Shown here one piece after another: positions 35,895 to 45,153 of a stretch of DNA of 64,000 nt. Origin of the DNA: Thermocoleostomius sinensis A174 (GTDB lineage Bacteria > Cyanobacteriota > Cyanobacteriia > Elainellales > Elainellaceae). The notes beneath the pieces are model-generated. The model had not been told where the DNA came from, searched no databases, and saw nothing but the letters and a program-made list of their open reading frames with translations. The stretch covers positions 3,139,026 to 3,203,025 of the forward strand of contig NZ_CP113797.1 of the NCBI RefSeq assembly GCF_026802175.1, given 5' to 3'. The position numbers were made by a program, and so were the translations under genes. Every line of letters begins with the position of its first letter. The stretch's first letter is position 1.

Positions 35895-36503
35895 CTAATC
35901 TAGACTGCGCCATAGGTACCAAGACGCGATCGAGCGATAGGGCTGCCATTTTTGCCCAAAGGCTTCTACTAGTTTCTTGTTGGGTAACTGATCTAGACTA
36001 TATAGATTACGAATGCCTACTCGCACACCTAAATCATCCACCGGAAGCACATCTAAGCGATGTAACCGAAAAATTAGCAGCATTTGAGCTGTCCATCGCC
36101 CGATTCCCTTTACCTGCGTCAATGTAGTAATAATTGCTTCATCGTTCAGCCCCTCTAATTCTGCCAACGTTGGCAAACCAGCCAGAATTTTTTGGGCCAG
36201 ATCTTTGATGTAGAGCGCTTTGGCCCGCGACAGCCCCGCCTGACGCAAGACTTCATCCGGCGTGTTAAGAATATCGATCGCCCTCAGTCCAGGTTTGTCT
36301 CTGTAAAGCTGAAGAAACCGACGGTGAATAGTAGCGGCAGCTTTGCCAGAAAGCTGTTGATAAATAATAGACTCGGCAAGGGAATACAGTAAATCTCCGG
36401 TTTGCTGTTGTTGCAATAGGGTGCAATCACCGACCCGATCGATCAGAGTGGCCAAAATCGGATCAGCCTGTTTCAACGTTGTTAGGGCAATTGAGTAGCT
36501 CAT
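35895..36503 (-). CDS. DNA-3-methyladenine glycosylase II (AlkA-type HhH-GPD)
   Basis: A 202-residue base-excision enzyme that removes alkylated bases from DNA. TQVKGIGRWTAQMLLIF is the helix-hairpin-helix, and LPVDDLGVR carries the catalytic aspartate; SIIYQQLSGKAAATIHRRF is the usual N-terminal helix. The ATG at 36503 was chosen; a GTG at 36551 would add 16 residues without conservation. It lacks the N-terminal AlkA mixed domain, as is common for the shorter bacterial form. Confidence 0.87.
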   Translation of the reverse strand: MSYSIALTTLKQADPILATLIDRVGDCTLLQQQQTGDLLYSLAESIIYQQLSGKAAATIHRRFLQLYRDKPGLRAIDILNTPDEVLRQAGLSRAKALYIKDLAQKILAGLPTLAELEGLNDEAIITTLTQVKGIGRWTAQMLLIFRLHRLDVLPVDDLGVRVGIRNLYSLDQLPNKKLVEAFGQKWQPYRSIASWYLWRSLD

Positions 36504-36942
36504 TTCGATTTCAATGATATTCAGGCCTAATTCCCCTGCCGTCTGCGACACCTCATCCTGCTAGGGAGAGGTTAGGAGGGTTTTCATCTACCGCATTCAC
36601 CATTGAAATTGGTATCAATTCGAGGACCGGCAACTTGGTTTGATTTTAGTACAAAAATAGTACTAAACGATCGCTGACAGCATGTGATGATCCTCGGTAA
36701 ATTTGCAACTTTACATAATCAGTCCTTCGGCCAGTTGGTGTGAAAAGGCTGCCCCCCTTACCATGCCGTCCGTTTCAGCCCTCACCCTCAATCCCTCTTC
36801 CCTGTTGAGAGAGGGACTTGATCTGGCTCCCCGTCACCCTGTTTGGGAGCAGGGGCTGGAGAATGAGGGCGGTTCAGGATAAAAGTATTCGGACTATGGA
36901 TCATTCTGATGGTTAGGACTAAATCGTGTTATTCTGGGAAAG
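36504..36942. other. Intergenic region with two palindromic repeats
   Basis: Contains degenerate CCCTCTC/GAGAGGG-type palindromes near 36550-36585 and 36775-36870. The rest probably includes the SRP RNA promoter. Confidence 0.4.
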
Positions 36943-37037
36943 ACTCGGACTCATGCGGTTACAACGCCCAAACCTTGTCAGGACCGGAAGGTAGCAGCAA
37001 TACGGGATGCTTGTAGCAGGCGTGAACTCCGGGTCAC
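36943..37037 (+). ncRNA. ffs: Small signal recognition particle RNA (4.5S-type)
   Basis: The conserved tip of the bacterial SRP RNA is present: GTCAGGACCGGAAGGTAGCAGC, whose GGAA tetraloop and flanking internal loop bind Ffh. The ends GACTCGGA and TCCGGGTC pair fully (with G-U pairs), defining a hairpin of about 95 bases, followed by a run of seven T. It works with Ffh to send membrane proteins to the translocon. Confidence 0.95.
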
Positions 37038-37269
37038 TTTTTTAAGGAGCTAGAAAATAAAGGTGTACGGATTATCTGAAGAGCAAGTGATTTAAGGACA
37101 AGTTAGTCACCCGTGCAATGGAAACTAAGGAACTTGTAGCGCGTCACCACAGGTGTTACAGTATTGCTTCTGGGTCCACTTTGCTTAATTCTTAGATCTG
37201 TGGGCACTTCTCCCCGTTTGCTCCTATCCTAGAAGCTATAGCCTCTGACGCAAAGGAGTTGGCGTTGAA

Positions 37270-37638
37270 ATGGCAGGGTTTGGAGATTTAGTACAAAAGG
37301 CATTCTATCTAGGCGTAGGTGCCGCTTCCTATGCGGCTGAAAAGGCAGGAAGCACCCTATCAGAGTTGCGGGTTCAGGCGCAAAAACTGGCAGATGAGCT
37401 GGTTGCAAAAGGCGAAATTACAGCCGAAGAAGCTAAGCGCATGGTCGATGAAATGGTGATTCGCGCTCAGCAAACGCCCCCGGCTTCCCCTGGAGAGCAG
37501 CCCGCAGAACCTCGACAAATCGAAATTTTAGAAGACGATGAACCGACGCCTGATCCAGATGCCCAAGCGGTAGAAAACTTGCGCCGTCAAATCTCTCAAC
37601 TACAAGACGAACTACAACAACTGAAGCGAAACGAGTAA
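37270..37638 (+). CDS. Phasin-like conserved protein with coiled-coil tail
   Basis: A 122-residue protein. Residues 5-75 are amphipathic helix with Ala-rich stretches (FYLGVGAASYAAEKAGSTLSE) resembling phasin-like and related cyanobacterial proteins; a Pro/Glu-rich linker follows; the end (ENLRRQISQLQDELQQLKR) is a coiled coil. GGAGTTGG precedes the ATG. It is followed after eight bases by the next gene, so they form an operon. Function is unknown; polyhydroxyalkanoate granules are only a possibility. Confidence 0.72.
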   Translation: MAGFGDLVQKAFYLGVGAASYAAEKAGSTLSELRVQAQKLADELVAKGEITAEEAKRMVDEMVIRAQQTPPASPGEQPAEPRQIEILEDDEPTPDPDAQAVENLRRQISQLQDELQQLKRNE

Positions 37639-37646
37639 CGAGACAT

Positions 37647-38099
37647 ATGGAAGACTGGATAAAAGCATTCGAGTCTGTTACAGACGGCATAGAGCAGTTT
37701 TTTCAAGATGTTAGTAAGGATGTGAGCGCGGCGTTCGACGCTTGGCTAGAGTTGACTGATGAGTTTGCCGAAGAACTCGATCGCGCCATTAGTCCCAGAC
37801 TGGCTCAGATGGACGATCAGATTGTCGAGTGGATTGAGCCAATGGTGCTGGCTCTAACTGGACTTGAATCGACGATCGATCAGGCTGTGGAACCCATGAC
37901 CCATACGGTAGAGCCACTGTTGAATCAACATCCTATCTGTGTTGGCTGTCGCCATTATCATGGGCATTCCTACAACGGAGTCATGTTGGTTTGTGCTATG
38001 CATCCCTATGGCATTGTGGATGGCTCCGACGCTTGCCCTGACAAAGAAGCGGCCACTTGGCGACTCCTCTCCGAGTCTCAATTTCCAACTGATCCGTAA
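37647..38099 (+). CDS. Conserved cyanobacterial protein with Cys/His C-terminal motif
   Basis: A 150-residue protein. The first 100 residues are acidic and amphipathic; the end has CVGCRHYHGHSYNG, then CAMHPYG and ACPDKE, a pattern able to bind zinc or another metal. I recognise the C-terminal pattern from other cyanobacterial hypothetical proteins but know no function. Coupled to the phasin-like gene. Confidence 0.72.
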   Translation: MEDWIKAFESVTDGIEQFFQDVSKDVSAAFDAWLELTDEFAEELDRAISPRLAQMDDQIVEWIEPMVLALTGLESTIDQAVEPMTHTVEPLLNQHPICVGCRHYHGHSYNGVMLVCAMHPYGIVDGSDACPDKEAATWRLLSESQFPTDP

Positions 38100-38845
38100 T
38101 TAGACAGTTGGATGAGCCGCAATTGATATTGATACAGCTATTTGAGTCAAATTTTCAGTAAGTTTACATAAAGGTTAGTTGAAGTTGATTCCGTGATTGC
38201 GTAAAGCTTTAACAAACGTACTGAGCGTTGCTGTCGCCCAAGTCAGTCCTAATGTTAGGGTTAAAGAGAATTAGCTGCACTCACAGCTTAGAGGCGCGCA
38301 TGAAAACGCACTGTTAACCAGTGTAGCTCCAGCAGATTTGCTATGTTCTTACGCACTTACATACAATCAACTCTCTTAGCCTTCACTTGCCGAGTGCTGT
38401 TGAAGGGAAAGCTTATCGCGAAAATGAAGTTGATCCTACAGAGAGTGCCTGCCGTCAAAATTCCGGGTGGTTTAACTCCCCCATAACAGCAGCCTCAGCA
38501 TCTTCACCTGTCCAAGTTTTGTTGGTGAAGTTGTCTCATTCACCTAGCCTGATGGAGTGGACGGATGGGTGATAGTGTGTAGCGTTCTAGTTGAGAAGGT
38601 TTAGAACCCGAATGCAACTGTCAAGTCTGCTTGCCCCCGCCTGAGCAGCTTGAGGCATTGACTTACCAATCGACTGACCGTTTGAACCGGATTGGGGTTT
38701 GAATTCCCAGTTTTGCAATGGTGGTGAGTTGAACGATCGGGCTAAGAAAAATGAGTTCCCTGTGTCCCTGTACTGCGTTGACGCAATTTAACTGAGTGTG
38801 CAGGAACTAGCTAAGTATCGGAATGGCAAGGAGAAAGGAGAAAGC
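38100..38845. other. Long intergenic region
   Basis: About 745 bases with no convincing gene. A 61-codon frame at 38387-38572 lacks a ribosome site and protein-like composition. No RNA structure was recognised, although the length would allow one. Confidence 0.35.
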
Positions 38846-39829
38846 ATGATCGACATAGCATCAAACGTAATATACTTGGCGTGTGCAGCAGACGATTTCT
38901 ATGCCATGCCGCTTGGTGTCACAATCTGTTCCGCTGTGTCCAACCTTAGCAAACACTATCGCGTTGTTCTGTATGTGCTAGATGGTGGAATTCATCGAGT
39001 TAACAAACTTAAGCTGATGGAATCCCTTGATCAAGCGCGAGTTGAGATTCACTGGCTACGCCCTTCATCAAGCCAAATAGAGCAAATCTACTATCAATCT
39101 AAAAACTCTTATCCCATCTCTGCCTACTTGCGGTTGCTGTTGCCTGAAATCTTACCCAGACAAGTAGAGAAAGTCATTTACCTAGATACGGATGTCATTG
39201 TCAAAGGAGATTTAAAAGAACTTTGGGAGATTGAGGTTGAAAATTATGCTCTGCTTGCTGTCCAAGACGCGGTACATCGCTTTCTGCATCAGGCGCAACA
39301 TCTAAAGCATCTGGATCTAACTGCCATGGGAATTTCTGCTGAGCACAAATACCTCAACTCTGGTGTATTGGTGATTAATTTGCAGCGGTGGCGGACTGAT
39401 AGAATTGCTAATCAAGTCATCGACTTTTTAGCGCATCATCCAGAATTACCCTATCCTGATCAAGACGGAATTAATCTGATTTTGGCAGGAGAATGGAAGG
39501 AATTGCATCCGCTCTGGAATCAGGTGCATGTGCTTCATCTGTTCTCGGCATGGCACGAAAGTCCTTACTCTCAAGACTGGTTTGATGAAGCCGTCAAGCA
39601 CCCGGCAATTATTCATTTCACGGGGCGTCCCAAACCATGGATATCAAACTGCACGCATCCCCAGAAAGGGGCATTTTTACACTATTTGAGTATGACAGCC
39701 TGGGCGGGAACCACAACTACGAAATGGAACTATCTTGAGCAATTACTTCGCCGCAGCATCCGGCGTCTCATGCGTGGAGTTAAAAACTGGATGTGGCGAT
39801 TCACACAGCTAGCCAACGCAGAACATTAG
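38846..39829 (+). CDS. Family 8 glycosyltransferase
   Basis: A 327-residue retaining glycosyltransferase using a nucleotide sugar. IYLACAADDFYAMPLGVTI opens the fold, IYLDTDVIV contains the DxD metal motif, YLNSGVLVINLQRW and PDQDGINLILAG are family segments, and IIHFTGRPKPW gives the H-x-x-G-x-x-K-P-W end. AAAGGAGAAAGC sits directly before the ATG at 38846, choosing this start over one 16 codons upstream. It resembles LPS- or glycan-modifying enzymes. A strong terminator follows. Confidence 0.9.
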   Translation: MIDIASNVIYLACAADDFYAMPLGVTICSAVSNLSKHYRVVLYVLDGGIHRVNKLKLMESLDQARVEIHWLRPSSSQIEQIYYQSKNSYPISAYLRLLLPEILPRQVEKVIYLDTDVIVKGDLKELWEIEVENYALLAVQDAVHRFLHQAQHLKHLDLTAMGISAEHKYLNSGVLVINLQRWRTDRIANQVIDFLAHHPELPYPDQDGINLILAGEWKELHPLWNQVHVLHLFSAWHESPYSQDWFDEAVKHPAIIHFTGRPKPWISNCTHPQKGAFLHYLSMTAWAGTTTTKWNYLEQLLRRSIRRLMRGVKNWMWRFTQLANAEH

Positions 39830-39854
39830 CCTGGAGATTCATAGTAGACGAAAA

Positions 39855-39897
39855 AGAGAGCTTGAACCGGAGCGAAACCAAGCTCTCTAGCATTTTT
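39855..39897. terminator. Bidirectional terminator
   Basis: AGAGAGCTTG and CAAGCTCTCT form a perfect ten-base stem, with an A run before it and TTTTTA after it. It can end both the glycosyltransferase gene and the convergent HAD gene. Confidence 0.75.
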
Positions 39898-39995
39898 ATC
39901 ACCTCTTTAGCGTAACGGCAGGTACTTTGGATCTCTGTAGGATTTTTACGCACAACAGTCACTTGTAGTTGAATTTTGTAGTTGAATTTTCAACG

Positions 39996-40889
39996 CTAGA
40001 ACTCAGTTCCGATTAGTACAAATTCTGCGATCGCCGCCGCTACACCATCCGCTTCCACATCGGGCGCCACCCAGTCAGCAACGGCCTTGACACCCGCAGG
40101 GGCACCGCCCATGGCCACCCCCAGCCCTGCATATTGCAGCATTTCCAAGTCATTGAAGTTATCGCCGATCGTCATCACGTTTTCTGGCCGCAATCCCAGG
40201 ATCTCTTCCGCTAAGTACTGTACCGCATTCCCCTTATTGACCAGAGGATGAGTAGCTTCCAAGAACGTCGCTACCGATTTTGTTAAGTACAGTTCAGCCG
40301 GAGTATAGCGCTTTTGTAACGAACCAAATAATCGATCAATTAAATCGATCTCCTGACTCAACGCCAATAGCTTAGTAGGTTCAGTGTCCAGTACTTGCCG
40401 TAAATCTCCTACAGCAACTGGCTCTACTTCGCTGCGTTCAGCATAGGCGATCGTTTCAGCATTAATTTCGCGCACATATAGCCGATCGTCAATATATAAA
40501 TGCACCGACACCAAAGACTGCAACTCGGGTGTGCCGAGAAATTCTAACAGTTGCGCCACATAGGAGCGTGGTACAGTTAAGTGTTGATGCACTTGCCCTG
40601 ATGCCGGATCTTTAATTAATGCCCCTTGATAGGTCATCAACGGTGAGGTTAGCTGCAAATCGTTATAGAACCGCAGCGCTGATTGATACATTCGCCCAGT
40701 GGCGATTGCGACTTCTACGCCCTTGTCTCTAGCCGCTTGAATCGCGGCTTTGACGGCCGGACGAATTTGATTCGTTTCACCAACGGTCGTACCATCCAAA
40801 TCAACCACAATCAACCGAATGTCCTGCACATTAGGCGGCTTAACTTCAGCTTGTTTTGTTGCTAGATGGGTAGAAGTGTCCTGCATCAT
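39996..40889 (-). CDS. Cof-type HAD-IIB phosphatase
   Basis: A 297-residue haloacid-dehalogenase-type hydrolase. VVDLDGTTVGETN holds the catalytic Asp pair, ATGRMYQ the second motif, a Lys (NKG) precedes the fourth motif, and TIGDNFNDLEML binds magnesium. The large cap domain between residues 90 and 200 places it in class IIB. Relatives dephosphorylate sugar phosphates or flavin nucleotides; the substrate here is not known. Confidence 0.9.
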   Translation of the reverse strand: MMQDTSTHLATKQAEVKPPNVQDIRLIVVDLDGTTVGETNQIRPAVKAAIQAARDKGVEVAIATGRMYQSALRFYNDLQLTSPLMTYQGALIKDPASGQVHQHLTVPRSYVAQLLEFLGTPELQSLVSVHLYIDDRLYVREINAETIAYAERSEVEPVAVGDLRQVLDTEPTKLLALSQEIDLIDRLFGSLQKRYTPAELYLTKSVATFLEATHPLVNKGNAVQYLAEEILGLRPENVMTIGDNFNDLEMLQYAGLGVAMGGAPAGVKAVADWVAPDVEADGVAAAIAEFVLIGTEF

Positions 40890-40976
40890 AGTGATTGATT
40901 TGATTCAAAATTAACGCCACCCAAATGCTAAGCCATTTTTGTAGAAGGATGAGGGAGTGGGGAGTCGGGAATCGGA

Positions 40977-41004
40977 AGTAGAGAGTAGAGAGTAGAAAGT
41001 GGGG
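40977..41004. repeat. Heptamer repeats upstream of sppA
   Basis: AGTAGAG occurs in tandem (AGTAGAG, AGTAGAG, AGTAGAA, AGTGGGG), a short tandemly repeated heptamer type known in cyanobacteria. Confidence 0.65.
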
Positions 41005-41139
41005 ATGAGAATTCACTGAATTAGCCCATCTGGGCAGAGATAGGGCACACTAGAAATCAGCCCAGTGTTAAGTAAACGACTCTATAGAGCTTGATGGTTT
41101 ACTTGACTTTTATTTACTATCATGGCTGGTTGATTGCAA

Positions 41140-41979
41140 ATGGTTTGGCTTTTTAAGCGTCGGTTTCGCAAACAAATTGCTCGAATTGAAGTCTCAGGGG
41201 CGATCGGTGGATCAACCCGTAAACAGGTTCTAGAAGCGCTGGAAACAGTAGAGGAAAAAAAATATCCGGCGTTGCTGCTGCGCATTGACAGCCCTGGAGG
41301 AACCGTCGGTGATTCTCAGGAAATTTACAGCGCACTGAAGCGGTTGGGTGAGAAGATCAAAATTGTAGCCAGTTTTGGCAACATTGCTGCATCAGGAGGG
41401 GTTTACATTGGCATGGGAGCGCATCATATTGTCGCGAACCCGGGCACCATCACTGGCAGCATTGGCGTCATTCTACGCGGCAATAATCTGGAACGTTTGC
41501 TCGATAAAATTGGGGTTTCCTTTAAGGTAATCAAATCTGGCCCCTACAAAGATATTCTGGCGTTCGATCGCCAACTCACAGAACCCGAACAGCACATTTT
41601 GCAAGAACTGATTGATGTCAGCTACCAACAGTTTGTGCAAACGGTAGCAGACGCCCGCAACCTACCAGTTGAAGCGGTGCGAAACTTTGCCGATGGGCGC
41701 ATCTTCACTGGACAACAAGCGTTGGAGTTGGGGGTGGTCGATCGATTGGGTACTGAAGAAGACGCTCGGCGATGGACCTGTGAACTAGTAGGACTTGATC
41801 CTGAAAAAACTGAATCGTCTACCTTGGGCGATCGTAAAAGCCTAATCAGTCGCGTACTGCCGGGTCGTAACCAACTTGCAGGACTGGAATCTGAACTAAG
41901 TTGGTTGGCAACTGGGGCAGACTGGTTAGAATTTGAACTGACTACTAGTGGATTACCGCTATGGTTGTATCGACCGTGA
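41140..41979 (+). CDS. sppA: Signal peptide peptidase SppA
   Basis: A 279-residue serine protease with a Ser/Lys dyad, of the short SppA type. S85 in NIAASGGVYIG and K137 in KSGPYKDI lie 52 residues apart, the same spacing as the catalytic pair of Bacillus SppA. It degrades leftover signal peptides and also membrane-associated proteins. The ATG at 41140 was used; a TTG two codons earlier is less likely. Between heptamer repeats, upstream of the chorismate mutase gene, not certainly co-transcribed. Confidence 0.92.
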   Translation: MVWLFKRRFRKQIARIEVSGAIGGSTRKQVLEALETVEEKKYPALLLRIDSPGGTVGDSQEIYSALKRLGEKIKIVASFGNIAASGGVYIGMGAHHIVANPGTITGSIGVILRGNNLERLLDKIGVSFKVIKSGPYKDILAFDRQLTEPEQHILQELIDVSYQQFVQTVADARNLPVEAVRNFADGRIFTGQQALELGVVDRLGTEEDARRWTCELVGLDPEKTESSTLGDRKSLISRVLPGRNQLAGLESELSWLATGADWLEFELTTSGLPLWLYRP

Positions 41980-41987
41980 TGGAAAGA

Positions 41988-42062
41988 TAAAAGGTAAAGG
42001 TAAAAGGTAAAGGTAAAAGGTAAATAATCTAGTCATATTTAGCCTTTAGCCTTTAGCCTTTT
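41988..42062. repeat. AAAGGTA and AGCCTTT tandem repeats downstream of sppA
   Basis: A 13-bp compound unit (AAAAGGTAAAGGT) is repeated about two and a half times, followed by AGCCTTT three times. The AAAGG and CCTTT runs could pair. Located between sppA and aroH. Confidence 0.7.
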
Positions 42063-42122
42063 TCTCAATTCTCTTGATCAATAATGAATCACGATTAACC
42101 AATCTCTTTAAAAACGGAGGAT

Positions 42123-42515
42123 ATGAACGTGGGCTGGAAAGTGCGGGCAATTCGTGGGGCAATTACTGTGTCAGAAAATACGATCGATGCCATCCGAGAC
42201 GCAGTTATAGAACTACTCGATGATTTAGAGCGCCACAATGCGATCGACCCCGACGATATTGTCAGCGTCACCTTTTCGGTTACGCGCGATCTCGATGCGG
42301 TGTTTCCAGCCGCCATTGCCCGCCATCGCCCCCATTGGCAAAATGTGCCCTTGCTAGACGTACAACAAATGTATGTGCCGGGTAGCCTAGAACGCTGTAT
42401 CCGCTGTCTAATTCACATCAATGTGCCTGACCCCTTTGTAAAAATTCATCATTCCTATTTGCGCCAAGCGAGAGAACTGCGTCCAGATCTGGTCGGAGTC
42501 AGATTAGGAGAGTAG
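42123..42515 (+). CDS. aroH: Chorismate mutase, AroH type
   Basis: A 130-residue trimeric chorismate mutase of the AroH (Bacillus-type) class, converting chorismate to prephenate for Phe and Tyr synthesis. VRAIRGAITVSEN and the later FSVTRDLDAVFPA and YVPGSLERCIRCLIHI segments contain the family's conserved Arg and Cys residues. ACGGAGG precedes the ATG. It ends 11 bases from the convergent glutamate dehydrogenase stop. Confidence 0.93.
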   Translation: MNVGWKVRAIRGAITVSENTIDAIRDAVIELLDDLERHNAIDPDDIVSVTFSVTRDLDAVFPAAIARHRPHWQNVPLLDVQQMYVPGSLERCIRCLIHINVPDPFVKIHHSYLRQARELRPDLVGVRLGE

Positions 42516-42526
42516 GGATTGAGAGT

Positions 42527-43810
42527 TTAAGCTAGATAGTCATCCCGTGTGCCCTTGGCTTCGATCGCTCCGGACAAGCGTTTCAATGCATGGACATAGG
42601 CAGCAGTGCGCATAGAACAGTTCAATTCTTGAGCGATCGACCAAATCCGCTCGGTTTCTTCGGTCATTTTCTCTTGAAGGCGATGGTTGACTTCTTCAAG
42701 GCTCCAGTAGAATCCACTGCGGTTCTGCACCCACTCAAAGTAACTGACCGTCACACCACCCGCATTCACCAAAATATCAGGAAAGACTTGAATTCCCTGC
42801 GCTTCTAAGATCGCGTCGGCTCCTGATGTGATAGGGCCATTGGCCACTTCAAAAATATAACGGGCGCGAATATTACCCGCATTGGTTTCAGTAATCTGAT
42901 TTTCCAGGGCGGCAGGAATCAAAATATCCACATCGAGTTCTAGCAATTCTGCATTGGTCAGTACTTCATGATCCACTAAACTGCACACACTGCCTTCGCA
43001 ATATACCGCTTGCACTCCGCGAATCGATTCCTTAATTTTGCGAATACTGGGAATATCTAACCCTTGTTGGGCATAAACCGCGCCCTGGGAATCGCTAACT
43101 GCAACCACTTTATATCCTGCACGAAATAAAAGCTCGGCAATGACTGCGCCAGCGTTACCGAACCCCTGCACCGCCACCGTTGTATTTTGAGGGGATCGAT
43201 CGAGTTTGGGCAAAATGGTTTGAATGGTGAAAAAAGCGCCCATCGCGGTGGCTGTTTCGCGTCCCAAACTACCACCCATCGGAATTGGTTTTCCCGTGAC
43301 AACACCTGGCGTGATTTGCCGATGAATAATGTTATATTGATCCATCATCCAACCCATGATCATAGAGTTGGTGTAGACATCCGGAGCCGGAATATCAATA
43401 TTGGGTCCAATGAAATCGGCGATTGCATCAACATAGCCCCGGCTGAGTCGCTCTAGTTCAAACTTAGATAACTCTTTAGGATTAACAGTGATACCCCCTT
43501 TCGCTCCACCGAAGGGAATGTTGAGCGCTGCGCACTTAAACGTCATCCAAAAAGCGAGCGATTGCACTTCATCTAGCGTCACACTGGGGTGAAACCGCAC
43601 ACCGCCCTTCGTAGGGCCACGACTATCATCGTAGCGAACTCGATAGCCCTGAAACACGCGCAATGAGCCGTTGTCCATTCGAACTGGAATTGAAACTGTG
43701 AGGCTGGCTTTCGGATGCTTCAACCGCTCAGCGGCATCTTCGTGAATACTGACATACTGTAACGCCTTCTCTAGGCGACGATTGGCGTCAGACAGCAATG
43801 TATCGGTCAT
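42527..43810 (-). CDS. gdhA: Glutamate dehydrogenase
   Basis: A 427-residue Glu/Leu/Phe/Val dehydrogenase. VPFGGAKGGITVNP-like (here NIPFGGAKGGITV) has the catalytic Lys, GPNIDIPAPDVYTN follows, and AVQGFGNAGA binds the dinucleotide. The ATG at 43810 is preferred because AGGAG lies nine bases before it, while the ATG at 43819 abuts that ribosome site. It links ammonium and 2-oxoglutarate with glutamate. Coenzyme preference cannot be told. Confidence 0.93.
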   Translation of the reverse strand: MTDTLLSDANRRLEKALQYVSIHEDAAERLKHPKASLTVSIPVRMDNGSLRVFQGYRVRYDDSRGPTKGGVRFHPSVTLDEVQSLAFWMTFKCAALNIPFGGAKGGITVNPKELSKFELERLSRGYVDAIADFIGPNIDIPAPDVYTNSMIMGWMMDQYNIIHRQITPGVVTGKPIPMGGSLGRETATAMGAFFTIQTILPKLDRSPQNTTVAVQGFGNAGAVIAELLFRAGYKVVAVSDSQGAVYAQQGLDIPSIRKIKESIRGVQAVYCEGSVCSLVDHEVLTNAELLELDVDILIPAALENQITETNAGNIRARYIFEVANGPITSGADAILEAQGIQVFPDILVNAGGVTVSYFEWVQNRSGFYWSLEEVNHRLQEKMTEETERIWSIAQELNCSMRTAAYVHALKRLSGAIEAKGTRDDYLA

Positions 43811-44355
43811 AAAAATCATCTCCTAAATTTTTCTGAAGCGTCTCCGGCGTCTGTAACGATTCCAACTTTGCGAGGTGAAGCGTGCATGTGCCAATCTCAT
43901 CAACCGAATCCACAAACAGGCATGACGTCGGTTAGAATCTGCCTTTAAGTCAGTTGACAGTGCCTACGCTCTCTCCACATCCATGGCGATCGAAGGCAAC
44001 GATTGGCAGGTATAGAAGCGGGTTATGTGCAGCGAATGGCAACACTTCTCGACGCAGCATAGCTACATCTTCAATTCTTCCGCAAAAGCTGTATCGAAAG
44101 TTACATTTTAATAAAAATTGATAATTAACAGTAGATGGTGGCGTAAGGACATGCTAAAGCTGTGAAGCTTGATGGATGGCAGGTAGTCGCAAACTCAAAC
44201 AATGCCTTCCTCCAGAATTAAGGTTGAACCTGCATAGAAATATCCTGCGAGCCAGTTTTCGCTTGCCAGCACTTCAACGTGTCTAGCAGCGTACTGTCTG
44301 CACAGGATGCTAAAACAAAATCGATAGTTAGAGCGATGCTTTTGAATTGGGTTGC
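43811..44355. other. Intergenic region
   Basis: About 545 bases upstream of gdhA. No gene, repeat or RNA recognised; it should contain the gdhA promoter. Confidence 0.35.
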
Positions 44356-44877
44356 TTAGGGTCGCTCTTTCGGGCCATACCCGATTACCGCAACCTTGTG
44401 CCGATAAATTAGTTCAGCCCCATACCATCCGGTTAAACCAAGCAATGTGGCAACAACCAATGAAAGGAGTAGTCCTATTGGCAGGATTGCTCCTGTAGTA
44501 TTTCCCCAGCGCAATCCTAAATTAACCAACGACAGAACCAGCGCTGCCACATTACCGACCATATGAAACCAGCCAGCATTATGCTGCCGAACGCGATCGA
44601 TCTTCAAAAAGTCTAACATGCCCGTCAGTGCTGCAATCAATCCGGTGACAATTCCTGCTCCAATTAGCCACACCGATGCCCTGGCCCAGAATTCATCATC
44701 TGTAAACCAGTAGGCTAAATCTGTTGCTAGAACGGCCGTCAGAAAGGCGATCGGAAACGTCACTAACAAGGGATGCAAAGGATGACCAGCAATGGCAACA
44801 GTACTGGGTACGCCACTGTCGCGGTATTCTTTCTCATCACTTTCAATCAGGGGAGGAATGTTAGGGGTTTGAGTCAT
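44356..44877 (-). CDS. DUF2231 membrane protein
   Basis: A 173-residue polytopic protein with four hydrophobic segments after a polar N-terminus. AGHPLHPLLVTFPIAFLTA is the family's typical start. AGGAG precedes the ATG. DUF2231 proteins are found across bacteria, often beside stress or redox genes; some relatives bind heme or act near cytochromes, but function here is unknown. It lies downstream of the hemerythrin gene on the same strand, separated by a hairpin. Confidence 0.82.
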   Translation of the reverse strand: MTQTPNIPPLIESDEKEYRDSGVPSTVAIAGHPLHPLLVTFPIAFLTAVLATDLAYWFTDDEFWARASVWLIGAGIVTGLIAALTGMLDFLKIDRVRQHNAGWFHMVGNVAALVLSLVNLGLRWGNTTGAILPIGLLLSLVVATLLGLTGWYGAELIYRHKVAVIGYGPKERP

Positions 44878-45086
44878 TGCAAAATCTCCTCAGGTTTAGT
44901 TCTATGGCTTGGATCGGTTTAATAGAAATCACTTTTTAAGTTTCGATCGTTGTAGATCGCTACTACCAATTCGTTCACAGTCAAAAACTTTACCGTGCAT
45001 CTAGTGCGCAAGTTAAATCAAGAGATAATGTTCAAGATAGAGCAGAGCAACCCGTTTTGGCAGTACTCGCATAGAAGTTTAAAGAG

Positions 45087-45114
45087 TTCCTCCTACCGAA
45101 AACAGTAGGAGGAA
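45087..45114 (-). terminator. Terminator-like hairpin after the hemerythrin gene
   Basis: TTCCTCCTAC and GTAGGAGGAA form a perfect ten-base stem with an eight-base loop, 40 bases past the hemerythrin stop on the minus strand. Confidence 0.6.
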
Positions 45115-45153
45115 TTAGCGATAAACCAACCTTAATCGTTACAGTAGCTTATC

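Noticed and set aside
38387-38572. 61-codon frame in a long gap
   Set aside because: No ribosome site and unlikely composition.
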